A stretch of 64,000 nt of DNA from positions 56,111,000 to 56,174,999 of the forward strand of contig OW121740.1 of the NCBI GenBank assembly GCA_933228675.1, read 5' to 3'. The stretch's first letter is position 1; every line of letters starts with the position of its first letter. This DNA is from Stomorhina lunata (Eukaryota > Arthropoda > Insecta > Diptera > Rhiniidae). Below the pieces are notes generated by a model that was not told the origin of the DNA, did not search any database, and worked only from the letters and a program-made list of their open reading frames with translations. Positions 43,836 through 58,147 of the stretch are shown here, in pieces. The translations under genes were made by a program, and so were the position numbers.

Positions 43836-46574
43836 TATATAAATATATAAAATAGTGATGTCTCGAAAACGAAAGCTAACTTTTAAATTATGTGTTTTTA
43901 CAGTGTTTTTTTACATTGAAAGCATCCGATTTATAAAGCAAAATTATGGACCAAACAAAAAAGTTAAATATTTGAATTGTTTTGTAATGCCACCATTGCA
44001 CCTCTGAACACATTTCGGCATCATCATAATAGTCAAATGTAAGGCGATGTGCTGTGCAAAAAACAAGTAAGAGTGTTATACTCGGCTGTGCCGAATCTTA
44101 TATACTAAATTCATCTTATATGTTAAATTCAGAAACAGGGTGCAGCTAATTCAAAATCTGGACCAAAACTGAAAAAATCGCTAAGCTAATTGGTATTGCT
44201 GTTAAAACCTTTGGGCTAAATTCGGTTGCCGTAGCTTTATAATTCAACATTTAAAAATATTTTAGTGATTTCCCCAATATTGACGTTGATCAAAATTCGG
44301 TCTCATAACCGGGTATAGTTTTACATTAATAAGTTGTTAAATACTTTTCGTTGTGCTTAATATGTAGTTAGGCTAAACACGTTAATAGTAATACGGCAGG
44401 TCCATATATTTCGTTAGGAGTTCCTAATGCATTCATCATATATAAAGTCTGGGCTGAACATTGATTGATGTCTATCTAATTTCATAGGTGCAATCTTAAT
44501 ATAATGAATGTACCTCTTAATCGTTTTGATTGTAGATATAAAAAGGGGATTTTATATATATAAGAATTATAGCCAAATGTTGACCGATTGTAACATAGAG
44601 CTTATTCTGGCAAAATTTAGTGGACATAGCTATAATAGTTTCTAATTTAATAGTTTTTAACTGGCCTTTGCTAAAATTTTTGGTTTCTGTGAGTGTTTTT
44701 TATATGAAAGCTAAAGTCAAATACGGACTGATTCCTATAAAATTTTATAAACTGATCAAAAATTGCATAAAACTTCCCTATTTTAAATTTAATCGTCATA
44801 GCTATTACAATTGTATTCAATTTATGAGCATTAATGTGTTTCCTAGGCGGGGTTATATGCGAGCTCTAACTAAATTTGAACCGATTTTGTCCATTTTCAA
44901 CACACATCTTTTTCAAGATATCCAAAATACTTTCGTCGAATTTTGTCCCTCTAGCTCTTTTCGTTAAGGCGTTATCGTGCTTTTATCTGACGGACAGACG
45001 GACATAAACAACCTTTTCTTTATGTATTTTTGTGTTTCCATAAGTTTTTTATATGGGAGCTATGGTCAAATGGTGACCGATTGTGACAAAATTTTGCACT
45101 TTGGCTGACATTGACATAAGACTTCATTGTGCTTAATTTAGTCTTACTATCTTAAGCCTATCACGATTTTATCTGACAGACAGACGGACATAAATCCTCT
45201 TTTTTTGGATATTTGTGTTTTCGTAAGTTTTTTATATGGGAGCTAGGTCAAATGCTGACCGATTGCGACAAAATTTTGCACACTGGCTGGCATTGACATA
45301 AGACTTTGTTGTGCAAAATTTAGTGGTTATATTTATTATACTTTTGTTGGCATTTAAGTGTATTTTAGGCGAAACTTAGGCTGTTTTCGTAAGTTTGTTG
45401 TATGGGAGCTACACTCAGAAAAAAGACATGTACTAAATTTGAGGAAAAAAAATTTCTAAAAAATAGTAAAAAAAAATCCTTATTCAGAGTATATTTTTAC
45501 TTAAAACTAGGAAAATTTGTTACGTTCTAGTAAAAAATACAACATTTAAATAAAAAATTTATAGTTCATATACTAAAAAATAATTAACATTTTTCCATAG
45601 AAAAATTGCATGAATTTTGAAAAATATTATTTATTTTAAGGAAATTTTTGTTAAAAACTAGTAAATATGTCCTAAATTTTAGTTCATCACATCATAAAAC
45701 TGGGTAATATTGACTTTAGTTCAAAAAATTTGATTGAGTAAATGATTTACTGAAAAATAGTTCATAAAATTGAACTTACTTAAAATCTGGAAGTTGTTGT
45801 CGTAAATTTAAGTTCATTATTTTCCTAATTACTAGAAACATTTTCCTAATCATGAATTTCAAGTTTAAGACTTTCTGCATTTTAAGAAAAATTTATTTAA
45901 AATTAGTTAAGATAAATTACAACGTGCAATAGTATACAATCTTCTTATTATAAGTAAAATTGTAATAATTTGTTGAAAGTAATATACTTGTATTTAGGAT
46001 AATTTCCTAAAAATTAGTTCAGATAAATCAGAATAAATCATGTTTAAATTTATGAAGTAATTAGGATAATTTTTTTATAATGAGTAAAATTGTTATAATT
46101 TCTTGAAATTTATATACTTATATTTAAGAAAAATTTCCTAAAAATTAGTTCAAATTTTCCTAAAATTTAGTTCATATGTTGAAAAAAGTCAATGTCAATA
46201 AATTATTTTCATTTATAATTTATTTTCAATTTTAGTTCGTGATAGTTTTCTTACAAATTCCGCTTTTTTTTCGATATTAGTAGTATAAAAAAAATTGTGT
46301 TATGAAAAATTTGTGCCAAAAATTGTGTTTGTTGTTTCTATCTTTGTATAACATAAGTAAAGGAAATATTAGCGATTAAATAATGCCTCAAAATAAAAGA
46401 CCAAAAAATCAACAAGGAGATGAAAATTTCCTAATTATTAGTTAAAAATTTCCTCAAAATTAGTTTAAATTTTCCTAAAAATTAGTTTAAATTTTTCTAA
46501 AAATTAGTAAAAATTTTCCGAAAAATTAGTTAAATTAAAAATTAAAAATAAATGTTAATAAATTATGTTTTCTA

Positions 46575-47160
46575 ATATTGTCTTTGTCTGCTTGTGCAAG
46601 TGCCCACGACTCAGCACCATATAATAACACTTGTAATTTTAGTTCCTGTTGAGTGGATTTCATTCCAAAGCTAAGTAAGTATGATTCTTCATTTAATTTC
46701 ATTATTTACATTCGCTGCGGTACCCAGGTAGACAAATTCTTTAAAAACTCTGAAGCTATAGTTGACGATGTTCACGTGTGCTCCAATTCTAATGGACTGC
46801 TTGCTAGAAGAGACCATCAGTATTGTTTTTGATTACTAGGCCCATTTTCATCGAATAATTTTCAATACCGGAAAAGGCGGCAGTCACTTCACGCAAATGT
46901 AAGTAACATGTGCCAGTTGTATTAACTGCAGCATCACGAAGAAGTAAAGTAAGGTAAGTGTCCATTTGTTTTTCTTGGTGGATTTACCTGGTCTAAAGTC
47001 ACATTGGGAGGCACCAATTATTTCGTTAATATTGGGTTTTAGCCTTGCACACAGGATGCTCGATATCTTATAAGCAATTGAAAGGAGACTTATACCTCTA
47101 TAGTTAGCGCAGATGGATTTATCACCTTTATCAGAACACTCTCGGTATGTCACCTGATTT
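46575..47160 (-). pseudogene. non-LTR reverse transcriptase fragment
   Basis: On the minus strand at 47153 the sequence reads MTYRECSDKGDKSICANYRG, then ISLLSIAYKISSILCARLKP and IIGASQCDFRPGKSTKK. This is the N-terminal part of a non-LTR reverse transcriptase. After a deletion it continues near 46880-46580 with the linker and a LLYGAESWALAQADKD C-terminal segment, similar to the remnant at 17395-18150. Frames are broken. It lies within the 4.5-kb inverted-repeat element. Confidence 0.75.
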
Positions 47161-47979
47161 CAAATCATCCAGGAGATTAGAAGATTAGAGCAATCATATC
47201 ACATTTGTACTTATCGGGTACATCCATCAACTAAATCGGGGCACCTCCTCTGTTAAGATTTTTGATATCCCAGGTGCTAAGCCTTAGATCATGATCCTTT
47301 ATTCGTTTGCTGTGGTCGTCAACATTAGGGGGTCGTTTTTATTCTAATTGTTTCTATTTCATATTAGGAGTTTTTTCCAGGAGCGGGTTACTAGCCTGAG
47401 GTCCTTGTTAGCTCACTACTTTAAGGATGTTAAGGTAGCTAACCAGGTGATACTACTAGGAGGTCAATGTCCACAGTTGAGATGAGAGGTTGACCAAGAA
47501 AAATCTGGGCTTTCAAATTAAAACCAACCAAAAGCGTTGCTTGGCTTAAAACACCAACTATATCATCCTGAAATCTAGATTACTTCGACACAATTATGAA
47601 CTTCAGCAGCCGTTTTCTTCAAATCAAAAAAGGTTATAGGACTTCTCCGCATATCAAGGCCATGTAAGTGATGCATTATCTATGACTTTAGAACACTGTT
47701 TTCTCAGTTTTTATATTAGGGTGGGTCTTTTTCAATGTTCGACATTAGGTTGTTATATATTAAATATCATAATTAAATATCAAATTTAAAGAAAACCTTT
47801 AAATAACTCCAAAAGCAATCTTCTAAATGCAGTTATTGGATTTAGGTACAGTTTTTTTTATTATAATAAATTAATGGACAAATATTCAAAGTAAATACAT
47901 TTTTAGATTGAGCTTTTGCGTAATACATTGATAAGTATCTAAAATTAAAAAAAATCGTATAGGTGTTTTAAACTAACAG

Positions 47980-48560
47980 TTAATTATAGTAGGGCTTACA
48001 GTAAGGGGCAAAACTTAACACATTATTTATTAATACAAAATCGAAAAAACTGTAGTTAAAATTCAAGTCATTGTTTGGTATAATTTTTTTCCTTTTGCCA
48101 AACACTTTAATTAACTCATGTTCATTGACATTCGGATGGACGAATATAAACCGAATAGGGTCAGATTGTCGGCAATGAATATTATTTGATAAAAGTGTGA
48201 ACGAATTTATACCAACCAACTATTTTTGACATTTAACATAATTAAATTTTAAACTTTATTTTCTTTAATTTTTTCGATTTAGTAATAATAAAAATAAGTA
48301 ATGTATTTTATTTACCCTTACTAACTGTATGCTCTAAATAAAAAATATAAAAAAATATATATTTAACACCTATACCATATTTTATATTTTTCGCAAAATG
48401 ACCTTTGATTAGTTAAATTGGGAAGTCTAAGAACCTCTAGTGTTCCGTAGCCAAAGATGCCGTGCGTCACAAAGAGCGTCCCTTCCATGTTATTTGATCA
48501 AAGTAAATAACAATTTGACTATGAAAAGGCTTTAATATTTTTCAATGTGTTATACTGCAG
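47980..48560 (-). other. two unassigned short minus-strand frames
   Basis: A 41-residue frame begins at about 48500 (MEGTLFVTHGIFGYGTLEVL, then RLPNLTNQRSFCEKYK). A 79-residue frame lies at 48219-47980 (MVGINSFTLLSNNIHCRQSD, then HPNVNEHELIKVFGKRKK). Neither matches a family I recognise. Their sequence is less simple than the surroundings, so they might be remnants of a gene carried by the inverted-repeat element, or chance frames. Confidence 0.25.
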
Positions 48561-50208
48561 TTAATTCTGAAGTACGATTTTTTTATTTATTTACCTTATA
48601 AAATTTGTCTTTATTATTAAATACATTAATATAAATACTTATCTATTTTCCAATAACTTACATTATGAACCAAAATTCTTTTATATTGAAGTTTATATTG
48701 CATTTCCAAATAAATAAATTCTTAAACTTGTAAGAGGATCAGATATTTAATGGCAAAGAATGGGTAATGAAATACATTGAGTCATTGCCCGCAGTTATTT
48801 AAATTGGAAGAAATTTCAAAACTACTTCATCCATTTTTTATTTCTATGACTTTTAATTTATTGTATTTTTTTGTATAAGTTGTTATTGATTCAAATTTCG
48901 GTAAAACCAAAAATACTCCAATTTTTCTCTATAAGAACAAATTTTACAGTTTAGTGGCGGATGCGACACATAACATATTTTTTTGTAACGGAAAACATTT
49001 GTTAGGGAAAATTAAGGTTAACTTTTTAAAAAATAAGGTACACTCCAATTTTTATGTACATATATATAAGTAAATGTAAAAATTGTTATAAATATATATG
49101 TTATTTTTTATTTAAATATGTATATGTTTATGTGTTTATGTTATTTATTTTTATGTTTATGTTATTTAAAATATTTTTGTAAAGTTATGAAAAGATATTA
49201 ATAAAAATACTTTATACCATTTTTTTATACTTTTATTTTATAAAGGGGATATATATATTTTAGAAAATAATTTTACTTAATTTTAGTACTTTTTCTTGTA
49301 TTATTTAGGAAATATATAATTCAGATAAGTATTTAGTTTAGTGAAAACTAGAAATAAGTTTTATTAATGTAGGAAATATTTCATACTGGGAATGAATATT
49401 TTACTATAAATAAGTATTAAACTTATTTATTTTCTGACTGTTTTTCTCACTTTTAAGGAAAATATTTAATAAAAATTATAAATTTTTTATAAGATCAAAA
49501 TAAATAATTTACTGAATTTTAGTAATCTTTTTCTACTATCGCAGAAAATTTGAACAAGTTTACTGCAGTTTTTACTTGTTTTAAGTAAAAATAAATTATC
49601 TTTTAACTAAAATGAAGGAAAATTTTCCTTATTTATAGCATTGATAAACATTTATCTGAACTAAATTAAAGGAAATATTTACTTGTTTTTAAGAAGTTTC
49701 AGATAAAATATGAACTAAATAATAGTAATTTTTTTAATTTTTTAAGTTAAATTTTATTTGATTTTAGTTAAAATTTGTTTGATATAAGAAATTTTGTCAA
49801 AAACTTAAGGAAATTTTTTTCTTGGAATTAAGGAATTTTTTTACTTAATTGCTGTAAAAAACGGCTTTGGCGCCATACGACAACCATTTTTTCCTCAAAT
49901 TTAGTAAATTTTCCTAAATTTTAGTTCATTTTTTTTCTGAGTGTATGGCTAAATGTGAACCAATTTTGATGAAATTTTACACGCTGCCTAGGGCTAATGT
50001 AAAACTTCTATGTACCAAATTTTATCATCATAGCTGCTATAATTTGTCATTTTTTAACAAATAAGCGATTAGCCTAGACGAGGTTATACGGGAGCTATGG
50101 TCAAATGTGAACCGATTTTGCCCAATTTCAATACCAATTTTCTCAGAGATGAATATTTTTACTAAGTTTGAGTGAGCTAGCTCCTTTAGTTTAGGCGTTA
50201 TAGTGATT

Positions 50209-51014
<806 letters not shown>

Positions 51015-51103
51015 TAATTTCATAAGGATTCCTTGTGGTTATTTTGAATTTTTTTTAATTAGACGAATAGTTAGTAGGAATACTGAAAAAACTGTGTGAC
51101 ACA

Positions 51104-51277
51104 TCCCGCTACGGACTTCGTCTGTGCATCATATTTGGTCATAGATGAAAAATTAGACGTGTTTTCAGTGTCACCTTAATTCTCGTTTTTTTTTTTCGCT
51201 TAAGTATTTAAATAAATGATATTAACGGACACTCAATAGCGAGTGACACGGTGTGCTGACGAAGTCCGTAGCGGGAC
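51104..51277. repeat. inverted repeat with 18-bp perfect arms
   Basis: CCCGCTACGGACTTCGTC at about 51106-51123 is repeated as its complement at about 51258-51275. Partial matching extends on both sides (TGTGCA versus TGTGCT). The GC-rich arms stand out strongly from the AT-rich surroundings. A small TIR element or a transcribed hairpin is possible. Confidence 0.7.
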
Positions 51278-53559
51278 AGAAAATGCAAATCTAATTTAAA
51301 CAAATATCATAAGTTTGCAAAATAATTTATGACACTCACAAACATAGAAGAATATATAGAAGGTCGTCAGCTGATCCACTAAAATTTAGTATTCTACTAA
51401 ATCACACGTACACGAAATGAAAGCTTTTTTGACAAACAGAAAAGCTTTTTGTACTCAAAATTTTGTTTGAAAAATTACGCGTTATTTTGAATGAAACGCA
51501 CTGTTCTAAATTGCACACATAAAATGTTATTTTTTTTTTTTAATATTTTAACATTATTTTGATGTCGAAACACTTTTTATTTTTTACAAACTGAAAATTT
51601 TTTATTTTGTTTTCTTTCGACATTCTTTTTTTTGTTTTTGCTTAATTTGTATTGAACAAGTAGGGCTGCAATTTTTGGTATTAAAAAAAAATAATGAAAT
51701 TTAGAATAAAAAATTGTTTATAGATTTTAATTATCCTAAAATCAAGTAAAACTCATTCTATACCTAAAAATATGTATTTCTCAAGAAAATTTCTTAAAAT
51801 TACGGAGAAAATCTTGAAGAAAATTTTCGTCCCATCATATCATACTTTTTTGTGCAACTGTTTGTATTCATTAAGAAAAGTAAAAGCTCTTTTTAGGCTT
51901 ACCAATACACTATTACTGATCCGTACTATTGACAGGTCCCAGGTGTACTTTGACATTTCGTTGACTTTCTAGGTATTTATTTATTCTATGCTCACAAACT
52001 TCAAAAAATATGAAATTTTAAAGTCTAAAATAAATATAAGAAACTAATGAATTCCAGCACTTGATAAATCAATTTTCAAATCTTAAACAAGTTTCATAAC
52101 AAACTTTATTGACTAGAATTGTAAACGTACAGTTAAACTGAGTAAAACAATTCAATATAATTTTTCTATGTTCAACTTGTTAAAAACCCATAAAAATTGT
52201 GATACATATTATTTTTTGTTAATTTCCGTGTTTTATTTTCTTAAATATTGTATTTCTTAATTTCGAATTATGTCAACAAACAATCAGGTAGAAAAAAATA
52301 AACAAAATACAATTTCTTAATAATCATCACTAACTGAATTGAAAACAAAAAAAAAACTGTCACTGCAACTTGAAAATTGTATTTAATTACAATAATCATG
52401 TTCTATTTAAGACTAAAACATCGGCGATTTCAAAACGTCTTAGGGGATATTGTATCTCAAAGTGGAATGTGACATGATACAGACAATAACAACCAATTAA
52501 ATGTTTAATACGAGAAAATAAAGAAATTTAACAACTTTGCTAATGAGATCAAATTTGAATAGAAAAAAAGTAGTTGTGATCTACTAGTAGTATACGAGGG
52601 TTAGTTAGGAGAACAGATTTGCCTTAGTATCGGTTTTTGGAGAGGTTATACGGAAAATCTCCTAACGTATTAGTTTGAATATAGTAAAAAATACGTCTCC
52701 GGCTGTGCAAATTTATATGCTCTGTTGCAGTAAAATATTGTTAGTTTTTTCTAGTTCATTAGAGAAGTTAAACCATCGATATATGCCTGCAAACCTTTGC
52801 AGACAAATTCTAACAGAAAATCTTTATACACGTCGAAGGCCAAATACCAACATTGCTCCACAAGCGCTATTGAGCTTAAGTTTAGAACTTGGAGTCTGCA
52901 GACTTATCAGGAGGGGAGTTATATGCCCTCAAAGTAGGGCACCTCGTGTTTTTCGAAAATTAAAAACGATCCTGAAGCCACATTTTTGATCGATATTAAA
53001 AATTTTTATGTTAACGAAATCGGCTAGCTGATATCTATAGCAATACGTATGGCTTATCTCCTACAGCTTATGAGATATTCGACTTTGAAAAAGAAATGCA
53101 ACTTTTTGACGACTTTGGCCTAGAATTTTGCTAATACTGGATAAAATTTTTAACGATTTTTCTCAAATTTATTTTATTTCTAAGTATTAATAATGTATAA
53201 TGTATAAATCTCACAAAAAAAGAATTCAGCCGATCAAAAATTATATATATTTAAGTTTAAATTTCCAAAAAGGTAAATTTTTGTCGTTTTTTAACCAAAA
53301 AAGTGATAAGACTCATTTTGAGATTTACAAAATCTTGTTAAGAAACAAACAGTAGTTTTTCGGTTTAACGAACCATCGTTTTTCGAGCACCTGAATATCT
53401 TCAATTGAGTACCTTATATAGCGAACAAAAAATATTTTTTGTATTCAGTTTAACGAACTAATGAAACAAAAAATTGAAGACAGAGAGTATAAAAAAATAA
53501 ACCTGTTGTGTGATAGATGACGAAATATAAGTACTTGCAAACTTTTCTCAACTTCCCGG
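51278..53559. other. AT-rich stretch, only a trace of RTE-like sequence
   Basis: No gene is recognised. At about 52835-52870 CGAAGGCCAAATACCAACAT and TGCTCCACAAG match the C-terminal part of the RTE-like elements (RRPNTNIA). Near 53030-53095 there is sequence resembling the Transib-arm phrase (TTATCTCCT...GAGATATTCGAC). The rest is simple A/T sequence. Confidence 0.45.
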
Positions 53560-54160
53560 GCAATATTTTTATGTTCGGGCACTCTTGCGACGGTTTTCGA
53601 GCATAAATTGGCCGATATTGCTGCAATTTCACATTCGATATTCGTACGAAGTTCATCAATCGTCGCTGGCGTGTTGGCATAGACCATAGACACACAGGAA
53701 ATAATCTAACAGCGTCACATCGCACTACCGAGGCGGCTAGTCGACTGGATCATTTCGTGAGATAACACATGTCCTTCAAGTCCATAGCATCCAATTTGGG
53801 CCAAAAATATTAAATTATCATTGAACCGTAGCGATTCCCATTCACTGTAACCTGCCGGTCTTGATCATTAAGGAAGAAGTACGGCCCAATGACGACGCCG
53901 GCCCATAAATTGCACCAAACTGTAATTTTTTCGGCATGCAATGATGAGTACGTGTGGATTGTTGCCTGACCAATAGCGCATATTATGTTTATTGACAAAG
54001 CCATTCAGCCAGAAATGAGCGTCATCGCTGAGCATGATTTTTCTCTTAACATTGAGGCCAACGACTCTGAATTTCGGTAGTAAATTGTAATAATTTCGAC
54101 TCGTTGTTGGCTCGTATATCTTTCCATCATGAAATGGCAAACCTTACTAAAGAGAACTGT
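53560..54160 (-). pseudogene. mariner transposase relic with internal deletions
   Basis: From 54145 downward the minus strand gives MERYTSQQRVEIITIYYRNS, then, after a deletion of the DNA-binding region, KIMLSDDAHFWLNGFVNKHN and MRYWSGNNPHV. Next come EKITVWCNLWAGVVIGPYFF and DRQVTVNGNRYGSMII. A second gap removes the region between the second and third aspartates, and the C-terminal ANTPATIDELRTNIECEIAA follows near 53670. At least two large deletions and several frame changes are present. It is another lineage than the copy at 22179. Confidence 0.8.
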
Positions 54161-55671
54161 CAAAAGAGCAGCGTCGTCTGCTGTGGTTGCTTTTTTTTGT
54201 AGCGTACCTGTTGAAACCCTCAATATTTATAATTTTTGATAAGGAAACTTAATAAGAAAAACTATAAGTGGAACTAGGGTCCAAAACTTTATATCATCTT
54301 GACGCTAAAACCTCTCAAAAATGACAAATTTTTTGCATTGGTTCTCACTTTATGCCTAATTTTCTCCAATCGTTAATATTTATACCCACCATCAAAAAGA
54401 ATGGGGGGTATATTGAGATTGTCATTCCGTTTGTAATTTCCTTAATATTGGCTCAAGAATCAAAAACGATATATATTCTGAACCCTTATGAAATTCCAAG
54501 ACGATTGAGCATCTGTCTGTCTGTTGAAATCACGATAACACCTAAACGAAAGGAGCTAGCTCACTGAAACTTAGTAGAAACATTCTTTTTCTATGAGAAA
54601 ATTGGTATTGATTGATTGTTATTGAAATTGGCAAAATCGGTTAACATTTGACCATAGCTCCTGTATAACCTCGTATAGACTAATCGCTTGTTTGCTAATA
54701 AATGACAAATTATATCAGCTATGAAGACAAAATTTGGTATCTAGAAGTTTTACATAAACCCTAGGCAGCGTATAAAATCTCATCGAAATCGGTCCACATT
54801 TATCCATAGCTCCCATATAAAAAACTTAGGAAACAGCCTAAATTCCACCTGAAATTCACTTAAATGCCAATAAATGATAAACTCTAATAGCTTTGGCCAC
54901 TAAATTTAGCACAAGGAAGTCTTACGTGAATGCCAGCCAGTGTGCAAAATTTTTTCACAATCAGTCACCATTTGACTATAGCTCCCATATAAAAAACTTA
55001 CGGAAACACAAAAATACAAAAAGAAAAGGGGGTTTATGTCCGTCTGTCCGTTAGATAAAAGCGCGATAGCGCCTTAACTAAAAGGGCTGCAGTAACAAAA
55101 TTTTACAAAAGGAAGTCTTTTGTGAATGCCAGCCAGTGTGCAAAATTGTGTTACAATCGTTCACCATTTGACCTAGCTCTCATATAAAAAACTTACAGAA
55201 ACACAAAAATACAAAAAGAAAAGGAAATTTATGTCCGTCTGTCCGTCAGATAAAAGCGCGACAGCTCCTTAACTACAAAAGCTAGAGAGACAACATTTTA
55301 CTTAAGTATTTCTGATATATAACAAAAGTTGTGTACTGAAAATCGAAGAAATCGGTTCACATTTAGTTAGAGCTCCCATATAACCCCGCCCCGGGAAACA
55401 CATGAATGCTAATAAATTGAGTACAATTGTAATAGCTATGACGACTAAATTTAGAATGGAGAAGTTTTATGCAACTAATGGTGAGTATATCAAATTTTAT
55501 ATGAATCGGTCTATATTTGACTATAGCTTTCATATAAAAAACACTCCCGGAAACCAAAAAATATTTAGCAAGGACCAGTTAAATGCTATTAAATTAGAAA
55601 CTGTGACAGCTATTGCCACTAATAATTGCAAAAATAAGCTTTATATAAATACCAGGTAGTGTGTGAAATTT

Positions 55672-55846
<175 letters not shown>

Positions 55847-55930
55847 ATATATATATCTTATATTCTTAAATATTTATATATATATATTTATATATATTTA
55901 TATATATTTATATTTATATATATATATATC

Positions 55931-57288
55931 TCGAAAACGGCTCTAACGATTTTGATATAATTTGGACAGTGGGTATCTTTTTTGATGTATAGGTCGAAGA
56001 AGAAGGGACTTTTGGAACGTTTGCCTCTAAGAGGGTAAAAACGGGTAAAAAGGGGAAAAAATCGAAAACGCTATATCTCCTTAAGTAATAGGTATAGAAG
56101 CAAAATTTAAATTACGTTTTAAACAGCTATGAAAATAAACGGATAAGGGGTAAAAAAGGGTAAAAATAGTTTTTTTGGTACCTTTTTAACCCACTCTTAT
56201 ATTTTAAACTAAGGAATATAGAAAGAAACTTTGTACTGCAATCAATAGATGTGAAAGAAATATTGAACACGTATTTGGTACTTTTTTGATTTTGTGGCCA
56301 AAATGTGTAAAAAAGGGATAAACTGATAACTTAACATCTACAAAAGTAATATGAATAGGAAAATTATGGTAACTGCTTACTACTAAAATGTACCGAATTC
56401 AATTGATACCAAAGAAGTACCAATTATGCATATGGAACTTTTTGAAATTAGGGGATAAAAAGGGGAAAAAATTAGTAATGTTATAACTTTGAAACAAATA
56501 AATTTTTGTCTGTATGTATGTATGTTCTTTATAGAATAGTAAACTGTGAATTTGATCATGTTATGCTCTTCAGCAAAGATGTTGCGGATAAGCCGGCGGA
56601 GGTTTTTAAGTTGGTAAACCGAGTTTCCGACAGGTGGCGCCACTGAAAATTACTAAAAATTAATTAAATCGTAAACTGTACTTTGGTCATGCAAAGTTGT
56701 AGAGCATGAGCCGGCGAATGCTTTTTAATTGGTGTGAATAATTTCCGACAGGTGGCGCTACTGAAAATTACTCAAAGTCAATTTAATCGTAAGCTGTACA
56801 TATAATCATGCTATAATCTTTAGCAAAGTTATTGCGGATAATCCGACGAAGGTTTATTATTGGAATGACCAAAGTCCGACAGGTGGCGCCACTGAAAATT
56901 ACTCAAAATGAATTAAATCGTAAACTGTGCATTTGATCAGACTATAAGTGAATTAAATCATAAATCATGTTATGATCATAAGTTGTTGTTATGATCATAA
57001 GTTGTTACGCATAAGCAGATGAAGGTTTCTTAGTGGTATGAACGACTTCAGGCGGTGCCACTGAATACTACTCAAAATGAATTAAATCGTAAACTGTGCA
57101 TTTGATCAGACTATAATCTTTAGCAAGGTTGTTGCGCATGAGTCGAGGAGGTTTCTGTTGGTATGACCAATTTTCAAAATAATTTAAAATGAGTTAAACT
57201 GTAACTGTATAAAATAAAATATATAAAAACTTTAAAATTTGCCTCAAAATGCTTATCATAAAGCCCCGAGCAAGGCTCGGTCAACCAG

Positions 57289-57292
<4 letters not shown>
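55931..57292 (-). mobile_element. (TA)n-embedded element with 120-130-bp tandem repeats
   Basis: Both ends abut (TA)n. The minus-strand start is AGTACCTGGTTGACCGAGCC with the hairpin CCGAGC-CTT-GCTCGG; the other end is near TCTCGAAAACGGCTCTAACG. From about 56545 to 57180 there are about five copies of a unit holding CCGACAGGTGGCGCCACTGA, spaced about 118-170 bp. A second copy starts at 63262 in the opposite orientation. No coding frame was found and the superfamily is unknown. Confidence 0.65.
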
Positions 57293-57325
<33 letters not shown>

Positions 57326-57343
57326 TATATATATATATATATA

Positions 57344-57376
<33 letters not shown>
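57293..57376. repeat. (TA)n microsatellite
   Basis: About 80 bases of TA with two TAG interruptions, between the tandem-repeat element and the 3' part of the DINE-like element. Confidence 0.95.
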
Positions 57377-57379
<3 letters not shown>

Positions 57380-57684
57380 CATCCCCTTTTTTATATCTAC
57401 AATCAAAAAGATTCGGAAAAGTATTTAACAACTTATTAATGTAAAACCATACCCGGTTACGCCAACGCATTTTTTTCAAAGTAATTAAATACTAGGGAAA
57501 TCACTTACACACTTTTGAATGTTCAACTATAAACCTACTGCAACCGAAGTTATTCCAAATATTTTACCAACAATAACAACTAGCGTAACAACTTTTTTCC
57601 AATATATGAGATATGTTTCTAAATTTAACTTGATGGTGGGTATATAAGTTTCGGCACAGCCGAATATAACACTCTTACTTGTTT

Positions 57685-58147
57685 ATATCTTTATATGTTT
57701 GCACCCCAGAATTATTAAGAGAAATATTCATTCAAAACTAAAAAACTGATTTTTGGGGATTTTCACAAAATTTTTAGAAATTGTCGGATTGTGGCTGACA
57801 AACTTTTTTTTTCTAATTTTTGTATTTTTTTCCCATCGAAGAGTCTATTCAGGCACAAAATTTTATTAGAAAACATTAAAAAATAATTTTTTTTTTAATT
57901 ATGAAATCTTAATGAAAAATTCTCGTTTTTTTTGGTCTAAAAAAATTTTTGGGAAATGATTTCAAAAGATGGCAGATTTTCGGAAAAAAAGAAAGTTCTC
58001 ATTAAGATTTGATAATTCAATAAAGAAAATTTTCTGTGGAAATCAGACAATTTTATTGTTTTGACAATCGGTCCATTTTGGACCTCAATGCTGAAGGGTA
58101 TAACATAGTGGGCTTAACTGGCTAAATATAATACTTTCTTACTTGTT
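57685..58147 (+). mobile_element. 3' end of another DINE-1-like element
   Basis: It ends with CTGAAGGGTATAACATAGTG, a GGGCTTAACTGGC stretch and CTTTCTTACTTGTTA at 58147. This is the same terminal layout as the family 2 elements (GTGAAGGGTATCGTATGGTCGG..., TTACTTGTTTT). Only the final roughly 90 bases are confidently related; 57685-58055 is AT-rich sequence of unclear origin. Confidence 0.55.

Larger units (their letters stand above)
45412..49943. mobile_element. 4.5-kb terminal-inverted-repeat element with TA duplication
   Basis: The ends are CACTCAGAAAAAA on the left and its complement TTTTTTCTGAGTG on the right. TA flanks both sides (45410-45411 and 49944-49945). Joining the flanks restores GGGAGCTATGG, the uninterrupted sequence seen in the related DINE copies, so the boundaries are firm. 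Both subterminal kilobases are rich in an AAATTTTCCTAAAAATTAGT motif in varied spacing. No transposase was recognised; the interior holds an RTE-like fragment and unassigned AT-rich DNA. The TA target suggests Tc1/mariner-like integration, but the superfamily is uncertain. Confidence 0.8.

Noticed and set aside
52675..52989. 104-residue frame as a host gene
   Set aside because: Only a short part (RRPNTNIAPQ) is recognisable, and it matches the C-terminal region of the RTE-like elements; the rest has no motif.
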